Source of the DNA: Massilia sp. IC2-477
GTDB taxonomy: Bacteria; Pseudomonadota; Gammaproteobacteria; Burkholderiales; Burkholderiaceae_D
NCBI RefSeq assembly: GCF_020707265.1
Contig: NZ_JAJFEQ010000014.1
Span: 36,402-100,401, forward strand
DNA: 64,000 bases
Direction: 5' to 3'
Below are positions 1 through 7,879 of the stretch, one piece after another. Below the pieces are notes generated by a model. That model was not told the origin of the DNA and searched no databases. It worked only from the letters and a program-made list of their open reading frames with translations. Position 1 is the stretch's first letter. Each line of letters starts with the position of its first letter. Made by a program: the position numbers and the translations under genes.

Positions 1-1
1 A

Positions 2-202
2 ACAGTCGCCCGCGCCAAGCAGCGCTCCCTGGTCAGCCTGGAAACCGCGCAGCACGTGCAGGCGCAGCTGGTGACCGCCTTCGACAAGCTCGAGCAGATC
101 TCGAACGAAGGCCAGCAGCGCCGCAAGGAAGAGCTGCCGAAGCTGCAGGAACTGGAGCGCGAACTGATCGCGCGCTTCTCGGCCGGCGGCGCCGCGCCCT
201 GA
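2..202 (+). CDS. C-terminal end of a coiled-coil protein, probably TelA family (partial)
   Basis: The reading frame is open from the window edge to TGA at 200-202, so only the last 66 residues are visible. They form a charged heptad-like helix (ETAQHVQAQL, then EGQQRRKEELPKLQ and ELERELIARF) and end in a Gly/Ala tail. The spacing of an 'EG..(K/R)R...E..L...E..L' pattern resembles the C-terminus of TelA/YaaN toxic-anion-resistance proteins as I remember them, and a terD gene follows 46 bases later, which fits a tellurite-type stress locus. The family call is an inference from this short segment and its neighbour; any long coiled-coil protein could look similar. Confidence 0.55.
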   Translation, partial: TVARAKQRSLVSLETAQHVQAQLVTAFDKLEQISNEGQQRRKEELPKLQELERELIARFSAGGAAP

Positions 203-248
203 GCACCCACCCGTTCCAGCAATACCCATCACCCTACAAGGAAAGCCC

Positions 249-836
249 ATGTCGACGACGCTCCAGACCGGCCATCGCATCAACCTCGAAAAAACCGCCC
301 CGGGATTGCGGCGCGTCCGGATCGGCCTCGGATGGAAGATCAACGCGGCCACCGGCCCTGCATTCGACCTCGATTCCTCGGTCTTCCTGTGCCGGAAGGA
401 TGCCGGCGACAATCCGGTCATGATCAGCAACGCCCACTTCGTCTATTACAACCACACCACCTCGCCCGACGGCGCGGTGGTGCACTCGGGCGACAACCGC
501 ACGGGCGACAGGGATGGCGACGACGAAGTCATCACCGTCGACCTGGCCAGGGTCGAGCCCGAGGTGGTGGAGATGCCGATCGTCGTCACCATCCACGAGG
601 CCGAGGCACGCCAGCAGACCTTCGGGCGCGTCACCGACGCCTATGTGAAGGTGTACAACGACGAGACCGGCGAAGTGCTCGCGGAATACGACCTCGACGA
701 AGATTACTCGGACAAGACCGCGCTGCAGTTCGGTTCGCTGTACCGCAAGGATGGCGAGTGGCGCTTCCAGGCCGTGGGCGCGGGCTTCAAGCTGAACCTG
801 GCGACCTTCATCCGCAAGCTCGGCGGCACTGTCTGA
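249..836 (+). CDS. terD: TerD-family tellurium/stress resistance protein
   Basis: A 195-residue protein of normal TerD length. It carries the family's Asp-rich calcium-binding signature: SVFLCRKDAG near residue 43, then SPDGAVVHSGDNRTG and DRDGDDE around 75-95, where acidic side chains bind Ca2+. TerD proteins are cytoplasmic or membrane-associated and act in tellurite, phage and stress resistance with TerB, TerC and TelA-like partners; the biochemical role is not fully settled. AAGGAAAG lies 5-8 bases before the ATG. The gene lies between a probable TelA end and an unknown helical protein, with short gaps, so one operon is likely. Confidence 0.93.
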   Translation: MSTTLQTGHRINLEKTAPGLRRVRIGLGWKINAATGPAFDLDSSVFLCRKDAGDNPVMISNAHFVYYNHTTSPDGAVVHSGDNRTGDRDGDDEVITVDLARVEPEVVEMPIVVTIHEAEARQQTFGRVTDAYVKVYNDETGEVLAEYDLDEDYSDKTALQFGSLYRKDGEWRFQAVGAGFKLNLATFIRKLGGTV

Positions 837-867
837 GAACGGCCGGCGCTCGCCGCCGCATGGAGCG

Positions 868-1746
868 ATGACCCAGCAGACGCCCAAGGCATTCGACTTC
901 GGCGAGGAGGCTGAGCCTTCTCCCGAGCCCGCCCCGCGTCCGTTCGGGCCGCGCGCCTTCGACTTCGGCGACGAGCAGCTTGAAGCGGCGCCGGTCCCGA
1001 GTAGCCCGCCCCGGGCGCTGTCCTTCGACGATCTGCCCCCGGCGCCGGACGGCCTGCCGGCCAAAGCCGCCGCCCGGCCGCTGTTCGACAGCGAGGACCA
1101 TCCGGCGGTGCGCGATGCGCTGGCGATCGCCAGGCAGGATTACCCGCTCCTGTTCGAGCAGTCCGAGCAGCGCCTGGCTGCGCTGTTTCGCCGCATCCTG
1201 CCGGTCAACCTGGCGCTAGTGGCGGACTGGGGCGAGAAGGCCCTGATGGAGCAGGCCGTGCTGCTCCAGCCGATCACCGACCTGGTGCTGAAGTTCACGC
1301 AGATGGGCGTGCCCGCGCTGCTGGACGCCGCGCTCGAGGCTACCCGTGCGCCGACTAGCGTCATCGGCAAGCTGTTGCGCCGCGGGAGCCCGCCCGCCGA
1401 ATACAAGCCGGCGCTGACCGCAAGCCGTGCGCAGCTGGTGCAGCTGATGGCCGACAGCGAAGCCGCCATGCGCGAGATGACAGCGTCGGGAAAGAACCTG
1501 GGCCTGCATGCGGCGGTGCTGGCCGTGGTGGCCAAACTCGCCGCCGGCGCGCTCGATGCGCGCGTGCATGACGCGCTGATCCAGCGCCGCACGCTGCTCC
1601 AGCAGGCCATCCGCCAGACCGAGCTGTCGACGCTGCAGATGGAGCAGGTGCGACTGCAGGCTGCCGAGCTGATCGGACAGATATCGTCCTTCCTGACGGT
1701 GACCTTGCCGGCGATCGAGATGGCGCAGGCGCAGCGGGGCACTTGA
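868..1746 (+). CDS. unknown protein with N-terminal AFDFG repeats and a helical domain
   Basis: 292 residues, not recognised. The first 65 residues are Pro/Glu-rich, probably disordered, and hold three copies of a short motif: KAFDFGEE at 7, RAFDFGDE at 29 and the weaker RALSFDDL at 50. From about residue 75 the protein becomes a long all-helical domain without membrane segments, rich in Leu, Ala and Gln. It starts 31 bases after terD with GGAGCG near the ATG, so it is probably co-transcribed. The repeats look like linear binding motifs that could recruit a partner such as TerD or the upstream coiled-coil protein; this is inference. The helical part has a loose resemblance to TelA-type coils that I cannot confirm. 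Confidence 0.8.
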   Translation: MTQQTPKAFDFGEEAEPSPEPAPRPFGPRAFDFGDEQLEAAPVPSSPPRALSFDDLPPAPDGLPAKAAARPLFDSEDHPAVRDALAIARQDYPLLFEQSEQRLAALFRRILPVNLALVADWGEKALMEQAVLLQPITDLVLKFTQMGVPALLDAALEATRAPTSVIGKLLRRGSPPAEYKPALTASRAQLVQLMADSEAAMREMTASGKNLGLHAAVLAVVAKLAAGALDARVHDALIQRRTLLQQAIRQTELSTLQMEQVRLQAAELIGQISSFLTVTLPAIEMAQAQRGT

Positions 1747-1769
1747 CGCGGGAGGGGGGCTGCTAGAAT
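1743..1769 (+). promoter_or_regulatory. putative sigma-70 promoter with extended -10
   Basis: TTGACG at 1743-1748 and TAGAAT at 1764-1769 are 15 bases apart, and the -10 is preceded by TGC, giving an extended -10. The predicted start near 1776 lies just upstream of the GGAG at 1792-1795, so the small membrane protein gene could be transcribed separately from the ter locus. Confidence 0.45.
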
Positions 1770-1802
1770 GGGCCTTCCAATGTCATTCGCTGGAGTACAA
1801 AA

Positions 1803-2288
1803 ATCCTCGGTTTTCTCATCAGAACGGTGGTGCGCCGGCCAAAGCTGAGCATCGCGATCGCACTGTTGCTGTTGGCAGCCTTGGCCAGCACGATGACCTA
1901 TACCGGTTTCCTTGTGATCGGCGTGCTGGCCGATTACCTGGACACGAGCCGGTTCGTCGCCGGGCTGCTGCTTGGCGCTCTTCTGGCACGATTTCCTTCA
2001 TTTAGCAAAGGCAAGCTGCGCATCGTCGGTCTTTTGCCGAAACCCGTGCGGCGCCCGCTCATCGTCGGCTTGCTCGCACTGTGCTTCCTGCACTTTCTGT
2101 CGCAGGGCGACTACGTGCCGGCGGGGTTCACCGGGTTCACAACGCTGTTCGTGCTCACCTTGCCCTGGCTGAGGCGGGCCATGTTCGACCGCTTGCTGTC
2201 GTCGGTCTTCCCGTTCGCCGGACGCAAGCCGGCCACGCGCAGCGACGATATGGTGATCGATGGCGAGTTCAGGGAAAGGAAAGACTGA
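1803..2288 (+). CDS. small integral membrane protein, unknown; possible AUC start
   Basis: A hydrophobic protein with about four membrane segments (residues 15-36, 41-65, 72-92 and 103-120 of the long form) and a charged, cytoplasm-like C-terminus. No family is recognised. The first ordinary start is GTG at 1827, but no ribosome-binding site precedes it. GGAG at 1792-1795 stands 7 bases before an in-frame ATC at 1803, and starting there adds ILGFLIRT, a natural-looking hydrophobic N-terminus. I therefore list the ATC start, knowing that AUC initiation is rare; GTG 1827 (153 residues) is the conservative alternative. The gene converges on mqo across a terminator. Confidence 0.6.
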   Translation: MLGFLIRTVVRRPKLSIAIALLLLAALASTMTYTGFLVIGVLADYLDTSRFVAGLLLGALLARFPSFSKGKLRIVGLLPKPVRRPLIVGLLALCFLHFLSQGDYVPAGFTGFTTLFVLTLPWLRRAMFDRLLSSVFPFAGRKPATRSDDMVIDGEFRERKD

Positions 2289-2311
2289 GGCGGATGGCCC
2301 CGGAAACGAAA

Positions 2312-2337
2312 ACGCCAACCTGCATGGGTTGGCGTTG
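2312..2337. terminator. bidirectional hairpin between convergent genes
   Basis: A perfect 10-bp stem, AACGCCAACC (2312-2321) with GGTTGGCGTT (2328-2337) and a 6-base loop, lies between the stops of the membrane protein (+) and mqo (-). It belongs to the AACGCC-stem terminator series seen repeatedly in this window. Confidence 0.75.
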
Positions 2338-2350
2338 AAGCTGGACAGCA

Positions 2351-4069
2351 CTACAGCGCGATATCGGACCGCTCTTTCACTTGCCCAGGCTGAGCGCCGG
2401 GAGCGGCGCCTGGAATAAAGGTATCCAGGCTTGGCGATGCGATCGCCAGCTGCAGGGTTTCCGCGGTGCTTGCCCAGGTCGTCGCCAGCAGCTGCACGTT
2501 CTCGTTCAGCTTCTTGCCATAGGACGGAACGATCTCGCGAATCTTTTGCTGCCACGCGCTTGTCTTCATCCGATCCGGGAACACTTTCTCCAGCAGCGAC
2601 AGCATGATCGCCGGCGAGGTGGAACCACCAGGCGATGCCCCCAGCAAGGCAGACACCGAGCGATCTTCGGACACCACGACTTCTGTACCGAGCTTCAGTA
2701 CGCCGCCCTTGTCCGAGGTGTTCTTGATGATCTGCACGCGCTGACCAGCTTGCCACAGCCGCCAATCTTCGTCCTTCGCGTCGGGCATGTAGTGGCGCAG
2801 CGCCGCCATCTTGTCCTCCCTGGACTGCTCCAATTGTTCCGCAAGATATTTTACGAGTGCAAACTCGTGGGCGCCGACTTGAAGTTGCGGAATGATATTG
2901 GAGGGCGTAGTCGCCTTCGCGATATCGAAATAGGAACCATTTTTGAGGAACTTGGTCGACCAGGTGGCGAATGGCCCGAACAGCAGCACCGTTTTACCAT
3001 CCAGCACGCGGGTATCCAGGTGCGGCACCGACATCGGTGGCGAACCCGTATCTGCCAGCCCGTACACTTTCGCCAGGTGACGCGAGGTAATTGCCGGATT
3101 GTCGGTGACCAGGAACTCGCCGCCTACCGGGAAACCAGCATATTGTTTCGCTTCAGGAATGCCCGACAACTGCAGCAGCGGCAATGCGGCGCCGCCCGCA
3201 CCGATGAAGATATGGCGGGCATCCACCGTCTGGACTTTGGAACCATCCTTGATGTCGAATGCCGACACGCGCCAGGATCCATCCTCGTTGCGCGTGATCG
3301 AGCGGACCTCGTATCCGGTCGAAATCCTGCTGCCCACCGTCTGGCCGAGATGCTGGTAGAACTGGCGGGTAATCGCGCCCAGGTTGACGTCGGTGCCGAG
3401 CGGCGAACGGGTGGCGGTTACCAGCTCGTCCGCTTTGCGGCCTTCCAACATGAGCGGAACCCACTCGGTAATCCTGGCCCGGTCGGTGCTCAATTCCATG
3501 CCGGCGAACAGTGGTGACGCCTTCAAGGCCGCAACGCGCTTGCGGAGGAACTCCCGGTTCTCCTCGCCGAACACGAGATTCATATGAGGTGTCGAATTGA
3601 TGAACTCGCGTGGATTGCCCAGCACACCCTTGCGCACCTGATGCGCCCAGAACTGGCGCGAGATCTGGAAGTTCTCGTTGATCTCAATCGCCTTTGCAAT
3701 GTGCACTTGGCCCTTATCGTCCATCGGCGTGTAGTTCAGTTCGCACAGCGCCGAGTGACCTGTTCCCGCGTTGTTCCAGCCATTGGAACTTTCTTCCGCA
3801 ACTTTATCCAAACGTTCGAACACTTCGAAGGTCCAGCTCGGCTCCAGCTCGGACAGATAGACGCCGAGTGTTGCGCTCATGATGCCGCCGCCGATCAGCA
3901 GCACGTCGACCCGGCGATCAGCCTTGGCGGCACGGTATTGGCCACCCAGTAAAAACGAGTAGCCGCCCCAGACCGCTGCGGCGCCGACAGCAGCCCCGAT
4001 GAACTTGCGTCGGGTGAAGCGCATGCCGCTGGAGCGGGTTGCTGGATTGTTGCTGGTTTCTTGACTCAT
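2351..4069 (-). CDS. mqo: malate:quinone oxidoreductase with Tat-type signal
   Basis: A 572-residue FAD enzyme that oxidises L-malate to oxaloacetate and passes electrons to quinone, bypassing NAD-malate dehydrogenase. The FAD-binding motif LLIGGGIMSATLG is near residue 58, followed by the family-typical ESSNGWNNAGTGHSA block and a C-terminal QVGAHEF region. The ATG at 4069 is chosen because AGGAGGA precedes it by 8 bases; an upstream in-frame ATG has no site. The N-terminus carries FTRRKFIGAAVGAAAVWGG, a twin-arginine plus hydrophobic stretch, absent from E. coli Mqo. It may export or anchor the enzyme at the periplasmic face. The gene is transcribed alone. Confidence 0.95.
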   Translation of the reverse strand: MSQETSNNPATRSSGMRFTRRKFIGAAVGAAAVWGGYSFLLGGQYRAAKADRRVDVLLIGGGIMSATLGVYLSELEPSWTFEVFERLDKVAEESSNGWNNAGTGHSALCELNYTPMDDKGQVHIAKAIEINENFQISRQFWAHQVRKGVLGNPREFINSTPHMNLVFGEENREFLRKRVAALKASPLFAGMELSTDRARITEWVPLMLEGRKADELVTATRSPLGTDVNLGAITRQFYQHLGQTVGSRISTGYEVRSITRNEDGSWRVSAFDIKDGSKVQTVDARHIFIGAGGAALPLLQLSGIPEAKQYAGFPVGGEFLVTDNPAITSRHLAKVYGLADTGSPPMSVPHLDTRVLDGKTVLLFGPFATWSTKFLKNGSYFDIAKATTPSNIIPQLQVGAHEFALVKYLAEQLEQSREDKMAALRHYMPDAKDEDWRLWQAGQRVQIIKNTSDKGGVLKLGTEVVVSEDRSVSALLGASPGGSTSPAIMLSLLEKVFPDRMKTSAWQQKIREIVPSYGKKLNENVQLLATTWASTAETLQLAIASPSLDTFIPGAAPGAQPGQVKERSDIAL

Positions 4070-4604
4070 GTGATGAGTCCTCCTGATAAAGATTGAAAGC
4101 GCCAGCCAACCGTCAATTGACAACGGTGTGCAGACGCGAGCTGATGTGTTCGGGAATTTACTTTCCTACCAAGAGCGCGGCGATGCTTGATGCCTGCTCC
4201 TGCGGGGACGACTGTCTCGCATTGAGCAGGATTCTTTTCCAGCGCATGTTGGAGGGCCAGCGCTTCCTGTTCGCTGAACCCATTCAGTAAGCGCCCATCG
4301 CACCGATGACCACGACAAACTGCGACGCGGTCAGGCCCAGGGACAGCATTTCTTTATCAAGCGCTTTAAAAGCGCATCCACGTCTGGCTAATCAGCTTGC
4401 CGAATTGCATGTGTTTAGCTCTTCAAATGCTGTCACACGGTCTGAAAGTGCCTCTGCGCAATATGTGCGTATGGAAAATATGTATTTTATTTGCCCAGGC
4501 AAATATAAGCGATAAGGGTTTTTACGAACTAAAGGCGGTAGGGGGCGTCAATGAGGTGGGACCGGCCCGCCCCCAGGAATGGCGGAAATAGACCCAGAAA
4601 CGAC
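4070..4604. other. long intergenic region, low GC, no supported gene
   Basis: About 530 bases between the mqo start and the hairpin behind tRNA-Phe. The stretch around 4370-4540 is clearly AT-richer than the genes around it. It contains a palindrome, TATTTGCC-CA-GGCAAATA at 4488-4505, that could be an operator. Several short ORFs exist on both strands, but none has a ribosome-binding site plus a recognisable product. On the minus strand, protein-like pieces (such as one ending SQFVVVIGAMGAY near 4290-4380) suggest gene decay. The mqo promoter must lie in the right-hand or central part, but I cannot place it. Confidence 0.5.
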
Positions 4605-4630
4605 AACGCCCACTCGTAGGAGTGGGCGTT
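4605..4630 (-). terminator. hairpin downstream of tRNA-Phe
   Basis: An 11-bp perfect stem, AACGCCCACTC with GAGTGGGCGTT and loop GTAG, lies 16 bases past the 3' end of the minus-strand tRNA. The U-rich run behind it is weak (TTGTCGTTT), so it may work as a 3'-processing barrier as well as a terminator. Confidence 0.65.
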
Positions 4631-4646
4631 ATGCAAGACATGTTCT

Positions 4647-4722
4647 TGGTGGCCCGGGGCGGAATCGAACCACCGACACAAGGATTTTCAATCCTCTGCT
4701 CTACCAACTGAGCTACCAGGCC
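4647..4722 (-). tRNA. tRNA-Phe (GAA), copy 1
   Basis: A 76-base cloverleaf on the minus strand with CCA encoded. The acceptor GGCCTGG pairs with CCGGGCC followed by A and CCA. The anticodon stem GAGGA/TCCTT encloses loop TTGAAAA, so the anticodon is GAA. The T arm has GGTTCGATTCC. An identical copy lies at 41585-41660. Confidence 0.98.
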
Positions 4723-4789
4723 AAGGGCTCGCATTCTAGCACAGGGGTCGGCGCGGCGGTAGTGCTTCCGCGAAATCAGGAAGTCCCCG

Positions 4790-5353
4790 TCATTCCGCCT
4801 GCCTGGTCGGCGCCAGGCGGTTCAGGTCCAGGCCCTGGGCGCGCAGGCGGCCGAGAAGGGCGTCGTAGGCGGCCGGGTCGACCTTCGGCGTACGTGACAG
4901 GATCCACAGGTATTCGCGCTTCGGCTCGCTGACCGCGGCAAGCTGGTAATCCGCGTCGAGGTCGATCACCCAGTAGTCGCCCCAGACCATCGGCACCCAG
5001 GACACGATGGCCGGGGCGAAGCGCACTTCCAGCTTCGGCGAAGTTGGGCCTCCGGGCTGGCGCGCCACGCCGTTGGCCGTGTCGGTGCCGCCGTCGGCGC
5101 GCCGGCAGCGGTTGACGACGTTGACCCGGCCATCCTCGCGCAGGCTGTAGGTGGCGGTGGTGAAACCGATGCATTTCTTCTGGAAGGAATTCGGGAATTT
5201 CGCGATCTCGTACCAGGTGCCCAGGTAGCGCTTGAGGTCGAGCGCGGGGATGGTGGCGAGCGGTTTGGCGCCGCTTTCCGACTGGCCAGCGGCAAAAGCG
5301 GCAGGTGCGCACAAGGACGTGCACAGCAATGCTGCGAGCAGGATAGGTTTCAT
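4790..5353 (-). CDS. blc: lipocalin family protein (Blc-like), exported
   Basis: 187 residues. A signal peptide (residues 1-21, LLAALLCTSLCAPAAFA then A) directs export. The first lipocalin motif GTWYEIAKFPNSFQKKC is near 46-62, YSLREDGRVNVVNRC follows, and YLWILSRTP near 148 matches the end motif of bacterial lipocalins. These beta-barrels bind lysophospholipids or other lipids and help repair the outer membrane. E. coli Blc is a lipoprotein; here neither Cys lies in a good lipobox, so a soluble periplasmic form is more likely. GGGAG lies 5 bases before the ATG. It is a single gene downstream of nothing obvious. Confidence 0.92.
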   Translation of the reverse strand: MKPILLAALLCTSLCAPAAFAAGQSESGAKPLATIPALDLKRYLGTWYEIAKFPNSFQKKCIGFTTATYSLREDGRVNVVNRCRRADGGTDTANGVARQPGGPTSPKLEVRFAPAIVSWVPMVWGDYWVIDLDADYQLAAVSEPKREYLWILSRTPKVDPAAYDALLGRLRAQGLDLNRLAPTRQAE

Positions 5354-5426
5354 GCGTGCTCCCGATATGGTCGAGCCTGGATGCTAACCGTGCCAGCCGC
5401 GCTTCGACGCACGGCAGGCGCTGGCT

Positions 5427-5912
5427 TCAGGCGCGCGCCGCGGCGCGTTCGGCGTGATGCCGTTCCAGTTCCAGCCGGGCCGCCTTGCGCGCCTTGGCTT
5501 CCTCGAAGCGGCGCTGTTCGTCCGGGGTCGATGGCGCCAGCTGCGGCACGGCCACCGGCTTGCGGTCGTCGTCCACGGCCACCATCGTGAAGAAGCAGCT
5601 GTTCACGTGGCGCACCACCTGCGAGCGAATATCCTCGGCGATCACCTTGATGCCGATTTCCATCGAGCTGCGCCCGGCGTAGTTGACCGAAGCGAGGAAG
5701 GTGACCAGCTCGCCGACATGGATCGGCTGGCGGAAGGTGACCTGGTCGACGCTCATCGTCACCACGTAGCGGCCGGCGTAGCGGCTGGCGCAGGCGTAGG
5801 CGACCTGGTCGAGCAGCTTGAGGATGGTGCCGCCGTGGACGTTACCGGAAAAGTTCGCCGTGTCCGGGGTCATCAGGACCGTCATCGACAGCTGGTGGGA
5901 AGGCAGGTTCAT
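5427..5912 (-). CDS. acyl-CoA thioesterase, hotdog fold (YciA-type)
   Basis: 161 residues with one hotdog domain. The motif NFSGNVHGGTILKLLDQVAY near residues 20-40 is the catalytic/helix region of acyl-CoA hydrolases in the YciA/BACH group, which release CoA from fatty acyl-CoA esters in the cytoplasm. The C-terminus is a long charged helix (EAKARKAARLELERHH). The start is uncertain: ATG 5912 gives MNLPSHQLSMTVLM, which matches the usual family N-terminus, while ATG 5927 adds five residues; neither has a strong ribosome-binding site. Confidence 0.9.
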   Translation of the reverse strand: MNLPSHQLSMTVLMTPDTANFSGNVHGGTILKLLDQVAYACASRYAGRYVVTMSVDQVTFRQPIHVGELVTFLASVNYAGRSSMEIGIKVIAEDIRSQVVRHVNSCFFTMVAVDDDRKPVAVPQLAPSTPDEQRRFEEAKARKAARLELERHHAERAAARA

Positions 5913-5993
5913 GCGGGACTCATCCACAAAATCAACAAAGCACTATGTTGCTTCAGAAACGCCGGGCCGGCAATGGCCGCCCCGGCGCCGGGG

Positions 5994-7637
5994 TCAGGAA
6001 GCGCTCAAGGCCGGCTCGCCGGGCTTGGCGTGCCGCACCGTGACCTGGGCACCGCCAGCCGGACGCCCGGCAGGCTGCGAAGGTATGGCCAGCGTGAAGA
6101 CCGCCACCAGAGAGGCCAGGCGCGCCGCCTGTTCCTTCATCGAATCGGTGGCTGCCGCCGATTCTTCGACCAGGGTCGCGTTTTGCTGGGTGACACTGTC
6201 CATGTCGGCCACCGCGCGGTGCACCTGCTGGATGCCGTTCGCCTGTTCCTTGCTGGAGTCGACGATTTCACCCATGATTGCGGTCACCCGGCCAATGCTC
6301 TCGACGATGCCAGTCATGGTGGTGCCGGCGCGACCGGCAAGGTCGGCGCCGAGCGACACGCGGCGGGTCGAATCATCGATCAGTTCCTTGATCTCCTTGG
6401 CCGCAGCAGCAGCGCGCTGCGCCAGGCTGCGCACCTCACCTGCCACCACCGCGAAGCCGCGCCCCTGCTCGCCAGCGCGCGCCGCTTCCACGGCCGCATT
6501 CAAGGCCAGGATGTTGGTCTGGAAGGCGATACCGTCGATCACGCCAATGATGTCGGTGATGCGCGCCGAGGAGGCGTTGATCGCGCCCATGGTGTCGACC
6601 AGCTCGCCGACCATGGCGCCGCCCTGCTGCGCCACGGTGGAGGCTTGCAGCGCCAGCCCGTTCGCCTGGTCCGCGTTGGCCGCGCTGTGCTGGACCGCAT
6701 GCGCCAGTTCGTTCATCGACGACGCGGTCTGTTCCAGTGCCGCCGCCTGGCTCTCGGTGCGGCGCGACAGTTCCTGTGCCTCGTCGGCCATCGCGTCCAC
6801 CGAGCTGCCGATGGTGGCGGTACCCTCGCGCACCTGGCCGACGATGCCGGCCAGGCTGTCGCGCATGCCCTGCAGCGCGTGCATCAGGCTCGCCCCATCG
6901 CCCGGCCGCAGCGCGACCTGGACCGCCAGGTTGCCGGCCGCGATCTCGCTTGCTACCCGGGCCGCTTCCGCCGGTTCGCCGCCCAGGCGGCGGAACAGGG
7001 CGCGCGCGAACAGCATCGAGGCGGCGATGCTGACGGCGAGTGTCAGCACGCACAGACCGACCAGCATGCTGCTGCTGTGGTGTGCGTCGTCCAGCACGGC
7101 ACGCGCGCCGGTGTCGATGGCCTTGTGCTGCAAAGCTTGCAGCGCCGTCACGCCATCTATGTATTGCTGGGTGGCGGGCACGAATTCGCGCTCGTACAGC
7201 GCCATTGCCTCGACTGTCTGGCCTTCCGCCTTCAGGCGCATGACCCGGTCGCGGCTGGCGATGTAGCGCCCGCGCGCTTCGCCGATTGCCGCGAACAGCG
7301 CTTTTTCTTCCGGCGTGTCGAGCAGGGCGCCAACCTGTTCCTGTAGCGCGCTGGTGCGGCGGCTCGACTCCGTACTCTCGGCGGAGAAAGCCTTGGCCAG
7401 CTCCGGATCGGCCGAGCGCGCGACTGCTGCGGTGCGCTTGGCCGACACCGAGGTGTTGAGCAGCCACTGCGAGGCGAGGCGCTCCTTGATGAGCGGGCGT
7501 TGGGTCAGCGCCTCGGTTTCCTGCGACATGCGCTGCAGGCGCCAGATGGCGACCGCGGTTGACAGGAAGGAAACGATGATCACGAACGCGAATGCGATAC
7601 GTAGTTGGGTACGGACACTGCTTGCAGCGATGGACAC
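5994..7637 (-). CDS. methyl-accepting chemotaxis protein
   Basis: 547 residues. One membrane segment follows the short N-terminus (FAFVIIVSFLSTAVAIW), then a periplasmic four-helix-type sensor of about 150 residues, a second membrane segment (MLVGLCVLTLAVSIAASML), a HAMP region and the signalling hairpin. The highly conserved hairpin tip is IDGIAFQTNILALNAAVEAARAGEQGRGFAVVAGEVR, here described by its ends (near residues 370-407), and contacts CheA and CheW. Start GTG 7637 is preferred because GGGAG lies 5 bases upstream; the longer frame to 7748 has an unlikely N-terminus. The C-terminal end lacks a CheR-binding pentapeptide. The ligand is unknown. Confidence 0.94.
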   Translation of the reverse strand: MSIAASSVRTQLRIAFAFVIIVSFLSTAVAIWRLQRMSQETEALTQRPLIKERLASQWLLNTSVSAKRTAAVARSADPELAKAFSAESTESSRRTSALQEQVGALLDTPEEKALFAAIGEARGRYIASRDRVMRLKAEGQTVEAMALYEREFVPATQQYIDGVTALQALQHKAIDTGARAVLDDAHHSSSMLVGLCVLTLAVSIAASMLFARALFRRLGGEPAEAARVASEIAAGNLAVQVALRPGDGASLMHALQGMRDSLAGIVGQVREGTATIGSSVDAMADEAQELSRRTESQAAALEQTASSMNELAHAVQHSAANADQANGLALQASTVAQQGGAMVGELVDTMGAINASSARITDIIGVIDGIAFQTNILALNAAVEAARAGEQGRGFAVVAGEVRSLAQRAAAAAKEIKELIDDSTRRVSLGADLAGRAGTTMTGIVESIGRVTAIMGEIVDSSKEQANGIQQVHRAVADMDSVTQQNATLVEESAAATDSMKEQAARLASLVAVFTLAIPSQPAGRPAGGAQVTVRHAKPGEPALSAS

Positions 7638-7790
7638 GAAGACTCCCAAGGTAAGTGAGGTTCCATGCCGGTGCGGACTGCACCGCAATGGCGCAGTTGT
7701 CGGCATGGTCGGCAGCGGTGCCGTGTGGGCGCCGCGGGCCATTAACATAATGCAAAAACCGCGCCTGAAGTGATGGCATTGATCAGCTTA

Positions 7791-7846
7791 TGCGCCAATC
7801 ATGATCTCCAACGATTTGCGCATATCGATGGATGATTTAAATCGTT
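7791..7846 (+). promoter_or_regulatory. putative operator of epsC shared with ssuE promoter
   Basis: Upstream of epsC lie TGCGCCA (7791-7797) and GCGCATATCGATG (7818-7830). The same two words, in the same order, stand upstream of ssuE at 16327 and 16364. Here the second word is also enclosed by an 8-bp inverted repeat, AACGATTT (7810-7817) and AAATCGTT (7839-7846). A LysR-type sulfur regulator (CysB or SsuR class) would be the natural candidate; the binding protein is inferred, not shown. Confidence 0.45.
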
Positions 7847-7879
7847 TTCCGGTGCGCGGCGGGCATGTAGGCTGGGGGC

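Noticed and set aside
4093..4515. Three short plus-strand frames in the gap between mqo and tRNA-Phe.
   Set aside because: No ribosome-binding sites, no recognisable product and poor coding bias.
4522..4932. Open frames running through tRNA-Phe copy 1, with the phrase VAQLVEQRIENPCVGGSIPP on one strand.
   Set aside because: This phrase is a familiar mistranslation of a tRNA gene. The same false frames occur at copy 2 (41430-41762).
5454..7346. A 630-codon plus-strand frame opposite the thioesterase and the chemotaxis receptor.
   Set aside because: Shadow of GC-rich coding DNA; composition Arg/His/Gly-rich and no domain.
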